Assembly: GCA_032718475.1 (NCBI GenBank)
Contig: JAUCBJ010000013.1
Span: 20,428-84,427, forward strand
Length of the DNA stretch: 64,000 nucleotides
Direction of reading: 5' to 3'
DNA from: Nemertoderma westbladi
Lineage: Eukaryota; Xenacoelomorpha; Nemertodermatida; Nemertodermatidae
Of this stretch, positions 13,501 through 28,500 are shown one piece after another. How positions within the stretch are numbered: position 1 is the first letter of the stretch; every line of letters starts with the position of its first letter. The translations under genes and the position numbers were made by a program. The notes under the pieces were generated by a model. The model was not told the DNA's origin. It worked only from the letters and a program-made list of their open reading frames with translations, and made no database searches.

Positions 13501-16500
13501 CCTTAGCTTCGTGGATATAATATTCTAGAATGTATTTGTATACAATTAAGTGGATAATAACTACACCATGTCCCGTAATATATAGTGTCATTTTCTGATG
13601 ACATGGACCCCCCCCCCCCCCCCCCCCCCCCAGATTTTTGGATTTGAGATTCCAGATTGAAATTTGAAACATAACTAGTTCCACTCACCGTCGATGACCC
13701 CATGAAGCCGGAATTTTCGATTTTGCCTTTAAATTTTTTTATAAGCGTTTTAAAAAAGTGTCTTTTGCGAAATCGCACCCTCCGCATCGTGGCCATTCTT
13801 CACATTAGTCGTAAACAAAGCAAGCTGTTTAATGATATGAAAAAAGTAATTAAGTGCTAATTATGAACAATGGCGAATCTAATTTTATTTTATTTTTGGG
13901 GAATTATTAGTAGTTATGCAGTTAAACTTTCTAGAACAACCTAATAATGACGCGGTGACATATTGGATATCCTGGACATACATAGTAAAATGTATGGCGT
14001 AGGGACATACTGAGAAATAATATCGCACTGCGATATAAAGTTAGAAAATATATCGCCCTGACGATTTGGTACTGCGAAAATAAATCCATACAAATAAATA
14101 ATAATATACATAATTAGGGCGGTGCGTTTTTTACTTTTTTTCGATTTCATTGTTCTACCGGTGCACAAAAGTTACTAAATGGTAAAAAAAATGAGGCCAA
14201 AAAAAATTATTTAAATTTCGTAGAGAACTAGTGCCACAGGCACATGGCCAGAACCTACCATTTGGCACAAGTGATGATAATTCTAAATGGCCAACTTTGA
14301 GTTCTCCTACTGCATTAATATTATGGTCATTAGAAAAGCAATGACCGATTTAGTGGGGGTAGACACCTTCAAAACAAACGTAGAGCGAGCTTTCTTTCTT
14401 TGGAATCTTCTGTAACTATATTGTGTTGTACCAATTATTGTAACTTTTTATTTATCATACTTTTTTAGCGAACTGCACGGTGGATGGCGGTTGGACTCCG
14501 TGGTCCCATTGGTCCGTCTGCAGTCAGCCTTGCGGGTCTGGGGTGTCTGTTAGACGGCGTCACTGCAGCAACCCCCCTACACAACATGGCGGCAGGAATT
14601 GTGTAGGTGCAGATATTGATCAGATGCCATGCAATACTCACCAATGCCCAGGTAACTAAAGTTTATCCTAAAGAAATCCCAGAGTGTCGTCATATAGGTT
14701 ACAAAATTATCTCCATATTTGAGGTCATTTCAACTAGAGAAACACAAAAAAAAATTGCAACTCAAATTCATAATTTAGGTTGTAGAGGGTTTTAATTTTA
14801 AAGCATTAATGTCAAAACGAATTCCAACATGGCCCCTTACGAGGATCGAACCCACGACCTCTGTAGCCAGAGATGTTGATTCAATCCAATGGATTTAAAT
14901 TAGATCCAAGGTTACAGGGGGTGAAGGCCTAATAACTATTTATTTACGGAAATATACGTTTCTAGGTTGTAAGTGGGCGTTTATTACAGAATACTCTCAT
15001 TTTCAATTACACTCAAAACAAAACCATTGTAGCGAGGCATACAAAGAGGTGCTAATTGTTTTCTATACCTTACCGGGATGAATACAATTGATTGCTTGAC
15101 TGTTTTGCATCCACTGTTAAATCGAATGTTGGCCTTGTGTTGCGTAAATTTACCGAAGCGCCTTATTAGGTCCGCGTAGCGAGACCTCAGTATTCACTCC
15201 GCTGTTGTTACTGTTGTTGTTGTTAATTTCTCGTTAGGTTTTGGTATTAAGAATTGCTACGGTCCGAGTGGCTCAGTTGGCAGAGCGTAAGACTTGGAAT
15301 CTCTAGGTGCCGAGTTCAATCCCCGTTCCGGTGAATGTTTTTTTTCTTTTAAGATTGGTTTTAAGCCATTCAAGGAGACAGTTCATACTTTAGTAGACGC
15401 GGACCTTTTACGCGATTTTGTGAATTGTTTTACATATGAGATTTATTATTGTTATTATTGTTTTCTTTCGCTTCGATTCAAGCTAAACCATCGGCAAACT
15501 TTAATGATAATGAATTTTCCCATTTCACGAACATTCATGAAATTTGATCTCTATTTCTGTAGATTTTATTTATAGGGGGGGGGGGGGGGTAAACATGGCC
15601 CCCTCCCGGTATTTTATCTCAAGGTTCGATTATTTAGGGCAGCAGTAGAACCAGTGGCTTTAAGGATAGCACATATGTCACCAAACTTGAACTTGCCGCT
15701 ATAGGACCACCAAAGGGAACATGTAAATGGCATGTAACACTCTAAACCGAAAAAAGTGGTCAAATCATCAAGTTTTCAAAAGCATGACACATTATACTTA
15801 TTTCAAAAGCTCAGAATTTTCTCTATTTTTAGTGCTAATCAGAGATAAAGCTAATTAAGACAGGACAAATTAAAAACTACAAACTGTAGTCTTGTACAAT
15901 TTGTACAACTTCCAAGACTACATTGTAACCTTGGAAACTTGCTTATTACAGAGTATTTCATCTTTAAGCCCTACGTACCTCTGTTCAGTTCATTCACTAT
16001 ACAGTATTATTGATTAGCCTAAATCAAACAATTACCAGTAAAAGACGGAACAGGCTCTACATAAATTTTACGACAATATGAAATTTGCTTTCAGTATAGA
16101 TCTTTCAATATCCTAACATTCAAAATATATACATTACAGAATTACGTTTACTCTTCTATAAAATTGATAAAAATCAACCAAATTTACATAATTTCGATAT
16201 TAGGCCGTCAACCGCAGGACAATTTATAGTGCAAACAGGCACTTGCTAACCTCCCTAGCTAACCTCTAGAACGAGAATGAACTGTGATACCCGTACTCCA
16301 TGGTCACAAAGTACGTAAATCATGCCTATATATTATACAACCATGTAATTATTATTAATAATCGGTGGACAAGGCTACGGGACTATTCATAAGCGTACGG
16401 GAACCGCATTTACACTGGGGGGGGGGGGGGGGGGGGGACTTACTGCATATTAAGCCTAACACTATGTGTAGTCTTGGAAGCATAACCGGGGATTTTTAAG

Positions 16501-19500
16501 GATAGTCTCTGAATTTTTTTTATTGCCTTGAATTTTGATTTCATAGGAACAGCCTGTCTCTTTATTTCGCGTAGTTGTAAAAAACTTTATCCCAATTTCA
16601 TACCGCTAATAAATATGGTATATGTATGATATGGATTTGATATATTTTGGAGGGTTCCAATTTTGGATGGAATAGAACATAAAGTTTTAGTATATATAGA
16701 AAAATGATATATATAATATAATACCGAAATTTTAAGATAATTTTTTTATGCAAAGAAGTGGTTACAGAGGTTTTTCGACACATAGAATTTCCTTACACTT
16801 TATACTTGGGTTTCTTGTCGCGTTAAAATCGATGCCAATGTACTGAAAGTAGTTTACTGAACTGTAAATTATATGAGGATCACATGGGTATGTAATATAT
16901 TTGCATAAACTTGGTTTGAATTCTTCATTTTCGATCTATTATGACGCCAACTCTTCCAAAACAACACAAATTTTATTGTCAGGTCTACCTTTTTATGTAT
17001 TTTAGGATTTACTTTCTCATGTTGTGTATATAATTAAATTTGTGCTACAGTTTTACAATTTAAATATGTTAAGGGCACGTGTTTGTCCATACATTTGACT
17101 ATTAAACTTATGTACCTCTTCTGAGGAATTGGTTCAACAGAATGACTTGAAATTTGGAGGGGAATTAATTTTGCATGTGTCTCAGGCGTGGTAGCAGAAT
17201 AAATAAAAAAAATTATTGTGATCACCAGAAATTTTCAAAGTGAAAAATGTTATTTGCAAAAAGTGAGAAAAACACGTATTTTGGCCGTTTTTTGTTATCT
17301 AACTTTTTAAATTTCTAACCCACATGTCTAAATGTGCTCCCACCTATAAAGGATTAGTAGAAGAACATATACTGAAAATTTCATACAATTTGGTCCAGTA
17401 GTTCCAGAGAAACAGGTACATGAGTGAAAAATAGAAACGAAAAATAAAATTCTGAGATAAAACCATTTAAAGTTTTCAAACCTTCCCGCCATTTTATGTT
17501 AAATGGAGGGATAATTCAAATTGTATTGAAAAAATAAGGAAGAATCCTTCCTAACTAAAATTTTCGATATGGGGGTTTTCTGGGGTGGTGATTGCATTTC
17601 CGATGTTAGTTTTGACGTTTGATGAATTCCAGTCTGTCTGTTTGTCGGACAATCTGTCTGTCTGTCAGTCAATAATTTAGGAAACACACTACCGAACTGA
17701 AATTTAGGTTATGGGGGTTTTCCATGTCGGTGATTTCAACACCGAAGTTAGTTTTGACGTTTGAAGAATTCCAGACTGTCTAACTGTCAGTCTGTCTGTT
17801 TATCAGACAATCTGTCCGTCTGTCAGTCGAAATTTAGGAAAGGACACGACATCGCTAAAAATTGATTTAATGGGTTTTCCTGGTCGGTGATTCCATTTCT
17901 GATGTCAATATTTAAATATAATGGCTTTGTGTTGGGTCTGTATTCATGTCGGTCTGTCCGTCAAAATATAACAGACAGACAGACAACCTAATAGACCATG
18001 TAGAATCCTTTAACCGTTAAAACGGACATAAGAAATGGAATCATAGACCAGGAAAACCTCTACAACAATATTTTCAGTTGTGTATTTCATTCATTACTTT
18101 TTGACTGACAGACAGGCCAACAAACAGAAAGACAGACAGGCAGACATATAGACATGCAGGCAGGCAGGCAGAATGACAGACAATCTAGAATGCATAAACG
18201 TTGATACTGGCATTATAAATGTGATCACTAAACAGGAAAATTCCTACAGTATGGCAAAATTGTACATTGCACGTGTTTCTTAAATTTTGTCAGACTGACC
18301 GACTGACAGCCAAACAGACAGCTATAACTCGAGAACTAAAAGAGATTTCGCTATGTCGTTTTCAGTTTTGAAATAGCCATTAAATTTTGATACAGAATCC
18401 GTAAAAAAATTTTTTTTTATTTTTTTAAATTTTGCCCACAAACAAGTGCCCTTAAAGAGTAAAAAATTAGTTTTCGAACGATACTTGAATGACGAAAATA
18501 CGTTTAGCGGTTCAAATGTTTCAACTTTGACCAAAATCTTGGACATTGAATTCCTTAAAGTGATACGTGCCAAATACAAAATAATTAGAACAAGTATTTT
18601 TGATTTTTATTTTTGAAGTCTCCTGATGAGGAACTCCCTAATTATTATTATAACTACAGACTATAAAATTATATATTTAAGTAGGCCAACAAAAGGTTAC
18701 TTTCATTTAATTAACTTGACATTAAACTTTGCACCACAAATATCATATACTGTAACTATTCTATCACTCTTATAACCGGTAACGTTAGGTATGTAACAGT
18801 GATATACTCAAAGAACCACCTACTAAATAAGTAAAGCATATAGGCCTAACTGACTCAATTAAATCAGCAATAGTTTGTACATCGGCACAATATAGATCCG
18901 CAAGACTGGGAGTGGAAGTTAATACCATAGCAATCTTCGCAGGTTGGAGTGGGGTCTCCAGGCCCATATGTCTGAGGTGTTGGTTGGGTTGTATATGGGA
19001 GTGTTTGTGGGATAAACGCCTCAGCACAATCCTAGAACGAAAAACGAAAATATATATTTTTTAATTAAACTGTTTAATAACTAATTACTAAATAATTAAT
19101 TATGCACTCTAGCGGCAAACTAAAGAAGAAATAGAAGAAAAAATAGAAATACTTCTAGGAATAGTAATAATAATTCTAGGAATCCTAGGAATAGGAATAG
19201 TTCAGCGTCATAAGAAAGGAACACCCCACAGTCTAGTACATTTCGTAGAAGATTAAGCCTGAACGATTATAAACAATAAACAATAATAAACAATAAACAA
19301 TAAATTTAAAAATGTTTTCTTTCTTCGCATTAACCCTATTACCACTGGGGGGGGGGGGGGGGGGGGCGAATCGGCCCCTTCCTAGTTTTTAGTTGCTGTA
19401 ACTATGCAACCACATTACGTACCGGCCCAATTTTTTGTGAGAATTAGCCAAATTTAATGCCGCATCTTTTGCAAAAAACGCCGTTGCAATTGGATTTCTA

Positions 19501-22500
19501 CTTTTCGATGTGGGTGCCACCTCAAAATTTGGTCTCCAGCACCAAATTTTTTGAAATTTTCGAATTTTACAAAGTCATTCGTGATTTAGTAATTATTTAT
19601 GTTTGGGCTATTTTTATTTATTTTTATTGGTTTGGATCACTCTAATGCTCTATACAAGTATGTAAGTGTAGTGGTACGTCATTTTTGGAGCACCAAAATT
19701 AGGGCGTGGCACTTTAAATTTTGAAAAATACGAGATTCTGAAAATACACTAAAGTTTTGATTTGCAAAGCATTTTTATAGGTTTTCTGGAGCGCTGAATC
19801 GATTGAAAGTAATATAGAAGCCTGAAGACTTAGTGGTTCGCCATTTTTGGTGCACCAAAATTAGGGCGTGGCACTTCAAATTTTGAAAAATACGAGATTC
19901 GGAAAATTCACTAAAGTTTTGATTTCAAATTAATTTTATAGGTTTTCTGGAGCGCTGAATCGATTGAAAGTAATATAGAAGCCTCAAATCCTTTGTGTAC
20001 GAAATTTTCGGTGCACCAAAATTAGGGCGTGGCACTTCAAATTTTCAAAATTACTTTATTCGGAAAAAACACTAAAGTTTTGATTTCAAAAAATGGCTAA
20101 CTTCTAAGTCTTCAGGCTTCTATATTACTTTCAATCGATTCAGCGGTCTGGAAAACCTATATAAATTCGTTAAAATTTCAATTTTGGTTTATTTTCCGAA
20201 TCTCGTATTTTTCAAAATTTGAAGTGCCACGCCCTAATTTTGGTGCACCAAAAATGGCGAACCACTCAGTCTTCAGGCTTCTATATTACTTTCAATCGAT
20301 TCAGCGGCCCAGAAAACCCATAAAGATGCGTTGAAATAAAAAAATTAGGGGCATTTTCTGAATATCAAATTTTTCAAAATTTGAAGTGCCACGCCCACTT
20401 CTTAGGTGCACGAAAAATAGCATCCACTTCAATTTTTGGAAGTGGAATATAATCACATTCGATTCAGCGTCTTGAAAAACCTACTAAATCTAGCCAACAC
20501 TGCCACACTATTAGTTTTTAGAAAACGAAAAATTTTGTAATTTTGTCCTGGGACTACTTTTATTTTTCATCAAAATTATGAGTCCCTGCTTATGAAATTT
20601 TAACTTTTTAAGGTTTGGTAGTGTTCATCTATAGTTGTTTCATCAACAGCCCAAATTTTGTAGGATTTCATTGGACGACTACAAAAATATAGTGGGTGGG
20701 CCGAATCGCCCCCCCCCCCCCCCCCCCCCCCCAGTGGTGTTAATGGTAAAAAGACCCCAGTGGTAATAGGGTTAAGAGATTTCGCGCTCTGGCGGTAGAT
20801 TGGAGAACCCAAGAACTGCAAAGCCCAAAGCAAATTATTTTCTAAACTTTTGACATGCTACATTATGCCGACATTAGTCCGACAAAATTTGGTTACATTT
20901 AATTGAGGGTTTACTGAGTTATTATAAGGTAATTTTGACAGGAGTGTAAAATAATTAAATATTCTGAACTCCAGAACGCCAGACATACAAGCTGATTGAT
21001 TGCACCCCTACAACTACTACTAATACTGTATTAAGAATGCTGTGCCGGCTTGTTGACAAAATTGTGCGGCCACAACTCCCTATCACCCATGACATTTGCT
21101 AGATCATCCACATCTTCAAGGCCAGTGTCCTTTAAGATGCGTCTCAAGAAAGTCATGGGCTGTCCACCATGCTTATTCGCTCCATGAGGCCACCAAAGCA
21201 CAAGAGGCGCCCCTCGACCTACGATAAGGCTCGCCAGGACATCATTATCGGTCCGAAAATTTTCAGATTGAGAATTTACATGAATACAAAAACCCGAATT
21301 GAAAATTATTGGAACGCGAAATTTCGGTCGAAGAATTCAGTAGAATATAGATATCAAACAGAAGGTTTACTTAATTTCGGCGCCTCATAGTATGGCTACC
21401 GATAATATTTAAACTGCGCTACAGCAATGGTAGTCCAGTTGGTCTGTAAAAATATAAATACATTGAATAACGTCACACATTATTTTTCTACTAAATTTAA
21501 TGCTTGAATCATTATTTTTAAACAATTCCAGCGGCCTAACGAGCCTAAAAGATCCTCCCATTCATAAGATTACTTCTTTTTCCACTAAAGTTTATCATTC
21601 CCAACTATTTTAACTGATCTAACGTTTTCTTCCCATTAGTGCTACAAATATTCTGTGGGTAAACTCTGGGGACATTTTTCTTATTTGCATCTTATTTAAT
21701 GAAACCTAATAATAAGCGCAACCAACTGCCAACTGAACGTACCTTTATAAATAATAACACCATCAAAGTGCATGTGAGGCGTATCATGTGTCCCATATTT
21801 AGCTTCTGAATTCAGTTATTCGAGATTTTAGAGTTAAGCAGTTGTCCCGTAAATGCTGTATGTTACGAAAAATATCTTGATTCTAACGAATAAACTATAC
21901 TCAACCTGAAGCCACATAATATATAGATGTCTAATGTGGACAATCTGTACATTCAACCATTTGATATTGGTTGTAAACTAACAATAGGCCTATACATTGA
22001 ATTGTGCAATCAATATCTACCAAATTTCACAGATTAACTTGATAAAATGCGCGAAAAATTGATTGAACACATTGTCCGTTCTCACATTATTCTTTCTATG
22101 TTACTAAACTGTATTATGTAAGTTATGGTGCAGTAACCGCGATTGAAGGTTTATCATGATCTGACAATCAGAAAAATACGAGTTTGTATTGCCAATAGCA
22201 ATTAAAAGTTAAGTAATTATTGCTTGTGAGTTCCGCTTATGAACTTATGAGCTTGTTGAGCTTATGAATGCCGTTGGGTCTACATAGTTCGGAATCTCTT
22301 ATTATTATCGTCCGGGTTCCACCCCGGTTGCTATAATTAGTAAAATGGCCTGACATGTGAAATAAAATTTACAGAGAGTACACAAAATATACAAGGTTAA
22401 AATTAATATGATAAATATAGACTATATATAACATAATAACGATATACATCATTGTATAATAGTTATAGTTCGACACTAAATCAGCAACAGTAGAATGAAT

Positions 22501-25500
22501 GGGCTGCGGGTTTGCCATTGGGTACTTTATTACAATTATACACAATTACACCATGACCCGTAATATAGTGTCATTTTCTGATGACACGGACCCCCACCCC
22601 CCCCCCCCCCAAAAAAAATTTTTTTCTACAAATCTTTATCATATTGCTTGAAATTTGAAACACCACTAGTTCAACTCATCAACTATATTACGGCTCATGG
22701 TGTACATACATAAATATATAAAGGTAAGTGTAACACAATATTGTCAATATTTGGTCCAGTAGAGTCAGTCTGATATTATAAGTAGGGCCATGTAATATAA
22801 AGGCACTAAGATAAAGATTAGGACGAAATGAGTTTGGTTGACTGTATGTGGCGTATTAATGTTAGTACGAGAAAGGCATTTCCTAAAGGAAATGCAACCA
22901 CGAAGCTAAGGAAAATTAAACAAACGGCCACACTTTGGTTCGTTGCTTATAGCCTAGTTTAGTAGCAATTGCCAATAATTAACTTCTATTCCCATGGAAA
23001 CTAGAGTTCTCTGGAACTGTGGGTTTTACCTTTGAAAAAAGATTCAGTCCAGATTGTGGTTCAGATTATAACACATATACCGAGTTTCAGAAAATATTGT
23101 AGTTTATGTCCAAATTACCGATTTTCTATCAAAATGCATCTGTTTGCAGTGGTTGTCATGGAAACTGAAAAATATAATAATGTAATTCGGATGCAGAATA
23201 AGTCATATAGTGGGGGTAGGTCTTGGTCCCAAGTCATAATACTAGAAAGGCATTTCCTAAAGGAAATGCAACCACGAAGCTAAGGAAAATTAAACAAACG
23301 GCCACAATTTGGTTCGTTGCTTAGCCTAGTTTAGTAGCATTTGCCAATAAATAACTTCTATTCCCATGGAAACTAGAGTTCTCTGGAACTGTTGGTTTTA
23401 CCTTTGAAAAAAGATTCAGTCCAGATTGTTTTTCAGATAACACATCGAGTTTCAGAAAATATTGTAGTTTATGTCCAAATTACAGATTTTCTATCAAAAT
23501 GCATCTGTTTGCAGTGGTTGTCATGGAAACTGAAAAATAGAACAATGTAATTCGGATGCAGAATAAGTCATATAGTGGGGGTAGGTGTTGGTCCCAAGTC
23601 ATAATACTATTAAATTGTGCTTCAAATTATCATTTTATTAATTTTAACATCTGTTTACTCTTGTTGCTATGGTAAATGGATTTTCTAATTAACTTCGAAC
23701 GGCTTGTATATGGACCTTATAGATGAGTTACAAAACCCCAAGTTTATATATATTACAGTTTTGCTAGAAATAGAGTTATCAATATAGACTTGAATGATAT
23801 AGAGTTTAATAAACTACAGTTACCATGGTAACTAAATTTCTGGAATGATTTAAGTTTCACTAAAAGTTCCAACTAGTGGTGCAGATAACACATACCCAGT
23901 TTTGTAAAATTTTATCGCGAAGTCTATGTCCAAATGAATAATTTTTGTATAAAAACATCTGTTTTCGGCTGTTGTCATGGTAACTGAAAAATAGAACAAT
24001 GTAATTCGGATGCAGAATAAGTTATATAGTGGGGGTAGGGGTTGGTCTCAAGTCATAACACCTTGCCCTTAGGCCTCAAATTATCATTTTATAAATTTTA
24101 ACATCTGTTTATCCCGGTTGCCAACGTAACTGGATTTTCTATTTAGCCTCAATCGGATCTGCTATGGACCTTATAGTTGTGTTGCAAAACCCCAAGTTTA
24201 AATCTATTATAGTTTTCCTACAAATAGAGTTATAAATATTGACTTGAAATACATAGACTTTTTTTGAAGTCCGTTGCCATGGAAACCAGATTTTTCCTGG
24301 ATATGAGACCCGGCCCAAAAGATGCGCCTCGCCGAGTAGTATATACATGCAAAATTTCAGGGTACTTTTAAAGGCTAGTTTTTTCGCCTATCAAAAAACC
24401 CCAAATCTGCCTCACACAAGTAAAATAGCCCACTATGAATAGACCATCTCAGCTAAGGAAAATCTTTCTTAGCGAAAGTAGTTGATTTTCCTTAGCTTCG
24501 TGGACTATTAACTTGTGCTTCAAATTATCATTTTATAAATAGTAACATCTGTTTAGTCTTGTTGCTATGGTAACTGTACTTTCTAATTAACCTCAAACGG
24601 CTTGGATGGATATGGAAATTATAGATGAGTTACAAAACCCCAAGTTTATATATATTACAGTTTTGCTAGAAATAGAGTTATCAATATAGACTTGAATGAT
24701 ATAGAGTTTAATAAACTACAGTTACCATGGTAACTAAATTTCTGGAATGATTTAAGTTTCACTAAAAGTTCCAACTAGTGGTGCAGATAACACATACCCA
24801 GTTTTGTAAAATTTTATCGCGAAGTCTATGTCCAAATGAATAATTTTTGTATAAAAACATCTGTTTTCGGCTGTTGTCATGGTAACTGAAAAATAGAACA
24901 ATGTAATTCGGATGCAGAATAAGTTATATAGTAGGGGTAGGGGTTGGTCTCAAGTCATAACACCTTGCCCTTAGGCCTCAAATTATCATTTTATAAATTT
25001 TAACATCTGTTTATCCCGGTTGCCAACGTAACTGGATTTTCTATTTAGCCTCAATCGGATCTGCTATGGACCTTATAGTTGTGTTGCGAAACCCCAAGTT
25101 TAAATCTATTATAGTTTTCCTACAAATAGAGTTATAAATATTGACTTGAAATACATAGACTTTTTTTGAAGTCCGTTGCCATGGAAACCAGATTTTTCCT
25201 GGATATGAGACCCGGCCCAAAAGATGCGCCTCGCCGAGTAGTATATACATGCAAAATTTCAGGGTACTTTTAAAGGCTAGTTTTTTCGCCTATCAAAAAA
25301 CCCCAAATATGCCTCACACAAGTAAAATAGCCCACTATGAATAGACCATCTCAGCTAAGGAAAATCTTTCTTAGCGAAAGTAGTTGATTTTCCTTAGCTT
25401 CGTGGATGAGGTAAAGTCGCGAATCAAATCCATTTTTGTACTATATGAGGCGTCAGCATTATTTAATATAGATTGGAAGTAAAGGCTGTAGAAGTAGACG

Positions 25501-28500
25501 TGTTCCTCTGGTGTCAAGGAGTTCAGGAGAAGTGGGAGTTTGCAATTGCGTGTGCAAAGTTTTAGTTTGTAAATGTGGGTGGCCAGTGATGACAGCGATA
25601 TGGTAAGCCCACCCTCCAAGACTTTATCATGTATGTCTTGTAAAGTTCAATGGTATCTTGCCCGCTAAGGTGAATACTGAGTAGTCGGCCAAATAAGTAA
25701 GTCAGCTTTTCATTTTGACTATTAAATATATTATATATCGACCGGCATTGATGAGCACATATAGTATATGAGAGATCTGCAGATCCAAATAAGACATTTA
25801 AAACCGTATTATTAATGTAATTCCCATCATGTAGTATTGACCGCATACCCTTCCTACATGTAGTTGCTACATCATAAATTGTAGTAGTACTCAGTGACGA
25901 TGATCCGTAAGTAATGCTTGGGATTCATACAGACCTCCATATTGTTGCTGTCACATCTAGTAAGACTGAGTCTGGTTTTAGACCACGGGATGATAGCATT
26001 GAGCACTTCGTCCATATTTTTCTGATGAACAGGTCCTTGAGATTTTTATCTGTTCCGGTAGAGGTAAACCCATATATGTGCAGATTGCCTGAGAATAAAG
26101 GGTGTCTCGATTACCTTTAATGGTTCTCCAATAGAGGTGGAGCCATCTGGATTTGTTTTAATAAAGTGGCTTTTCATATTGAGTTCCGTTAATGAGTTTG
26201 TCAGTGTCATTGTTAGAGCCTCGATATCATGCTTATAGCTTGCAAGTATGATGATATCATTAGCATAGCTGACAATTGAAAAAGAGTTATGTCCTAAGTG
26301 AATACCAAGACCACTGTTAACTATTTCGTTCATCATTGCAGTGATATAAAAGTTGAACAAGATGAATCCCTTCATTATGTAAGTATCCGTCACAATTCAG
26401 GAATGCCAATTGAGTTTCTATAGTAAGATTCGATAGCATCCACTAGTTTATTATTTAACTTGGTCTGTCGAAGCTTGTCAAAAAGCTTTTGGTAGCTCAC
26501 TTTATCGAAGGCTGATGATAGATCGAGGGAGAGCAAATTCTTCTTGTTGAAATATTTTATGAGGTTGTTGACCGTTAGATATGCAGATCCATTCGGAGCT
26601 TAAGTTTTCCTTATATCCCAGCTGGAGGTCATTTGTCGACATTCTTTCATATCTCCAACAATGGTAATCTCCCACAACTTTGCAAGGGTTGCTTGAATGC
26701 TAATCATTCTTGAATTAGTTCCTGGTGCTGTCTGTAGTTTCTGATCCTTGCATGTCTTTGGAACAGCCGTCATTAGTCCTGTGCACAGAATCTTCGGACA
26801 TTCACCGCTATCTTTAATTTGGTTAAATACATCAGAAATAAATTTACATAGAGTTTGTGAGATCCCATAGTAGATATGTTCTGATTGAATGTTGTAATAA
26901 TCAGCTGTTTTCCCCTTATTTAGCGCTTTTATGTTTTCTTCGATGGTTTGTGCAGTCACTAGCTTATTAGGTTGTTTGGAGTCCTCATACGCCCCATCCA
27001 CATTGCTTGTACACATACTATCTCTTGATGGTGAAACTTGATCAGCATTGAAGTGTATTTTGAGTTCATCATGAAGTGAGTCTGCCACATTGGAAAACAT
27101 TGGTTTCTTCGGTTTGACCTTCTTTACCAATTTCCAGAACTGTTTTGGATTTTTGGTCGATTCTGCCAGCTCCTTAAGGTATGAGTTGTATGAGTGATAC
27201 ATGCTCTGTTGGTTGCTCTTGAGTAATGCAATGTGCATATAATGTTGGTGACTCTCTGTACCTGATGTCCACCCATGTCTCTTATGTATCTCTTTAGCTT
27301 CTTTCAGTTTCTTTTAACAATTTCGCAGTTCAATGTTATTTAAGATGCTACAGTTTTTCGGACCATATGATGTCTTTTTCTCTTCTGGTGCACTCTAATG
27401 CAAGGAATGTTTCTCCTGGATGACTCCAACAGGGTATCTGTAAGTTTCTTCAAAATTGTTTCTGGTTTGCTACCCGTATACTGTTCAAAAGTGGTTAACA
27501 TAGTAGCAATATCTGATTTGTAGATATTGATAGCTTCTGGAGTAGCCTTATTAAAGTAGAAGAGATCCTTTAGTCGCTTATGTCTGCGTTTGGCAGGAGT
27601 TGCAGAGGTTGACCGATTAAATGTGGCGTGGTTAGTGGATCCTCTTCAAATACCTTGATCCATAGATGGTTATCCTCAATGTTCTGAGGGGTCAGGATGT
27701 GGTCAATATCACTTTTTCTTAAAATTACTCCATCTTTTGACTTAAAATAGTATGTGTATTCATTACCACTTTCGTTTATTGTCATATCTGAGACTATTAT
27801 ATTGTATTTAGACACAATTTGTTTCTCAAAAATCATGCCAAATTCAGTTTCATTAAAATTCATTATAATAATAATAATAACGCGCCATTTGGTGGTCTCC
27901 ACTAAATGTTTGGATCTGACCTGACCAAGTTGGTGAACTACTGAAGATCCGAAGTGGGCACACTTGAGTGGGCCAATCGGAATCCGACGAGGCGGTGCCG
28001 ACATTGGTATTTGGCTTTTGTACATTTCTAACAGTATGGAGTTGCTGGATTCTTACGGTATATTTAAAATGATAGTTTATGAAGAGTTTATGAAGTGTTA
28101 AAGTGGTGGCGATGTAGCTGACAAATATATAAATAACACTCTTTTTGGCTCTCTCAAGTTGATCTGGAATTGGAACAATGTAATATTTCTTCACTCCTGC
28201 AATAATTTGGGTAGTTTGATGAGATTGCGGTGACCTGAATCGCGTGGCGGGATGTATTTTTTGTAAAACCACGAGGAAACTGTCGAAAAGGCGTGTTTAA
28301 GTGAGCGCGGGAAGCCAATTTTGGAAATCGGCTGTGATTGGCTGCTACAGATTTGAGGATAATTTTTTATCTTGGTTTCTATGAACAGCGATTTTCTATC
28401 CTTTCAAATACACATTTAATCTCAATCTTTCACACGCGGTTTATATCAATTGAAAACGGAGAGGAGAGACTTGCGCATCTTTTGACACTGTAATTAATTA

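Larger units (their letters stand above)
9612..13515 (-). mobile_element. Older Helitron copy split by two younger copies
   Basis: The segments 9612-9642, 10916-11084 and 12640-13515 read as one continuous stretch of the same Helitron family once the insertions 9643-10915 and 11085-12639 are removed. The join points reproduce sequence seen intact in other copies (GTAGTTTATGTCC and CAAATTATCATTTT). Its left part is lost next to copy A. The right end at 13515 has the family's 5' hairpin and CTTCGTGGA. Confidence 0.75.
1553..14468. other. SEMA5 intron (12.9 kb) hosting a nested gene and transposons
   Basis: Between TSP1 exons 1 and 2 this intron holds a LINE remnant, a TA-flanked foldback element, the antisense peripherin-like gene, small MITEs and a cluster of nested Helitrons. 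The stretch 13840-14468 has no recognisable feature. Confidence 0.8.

Noticed and set aside
8344-13515. Tandem satellite array interpretation of the repeated blocks
   Set aside because: Junctions show precise nested insertion with defined TC/CTAG ends and hairpins rather than head-to-tail units.
15261-15335. Functional tRNA gene
   Set aside because: A- and B-boxes are present but the acceptor stem does not pair and related fragments are dispersed, so a SINE head is more likely. The same holds for 14828, 47842 and 55096.
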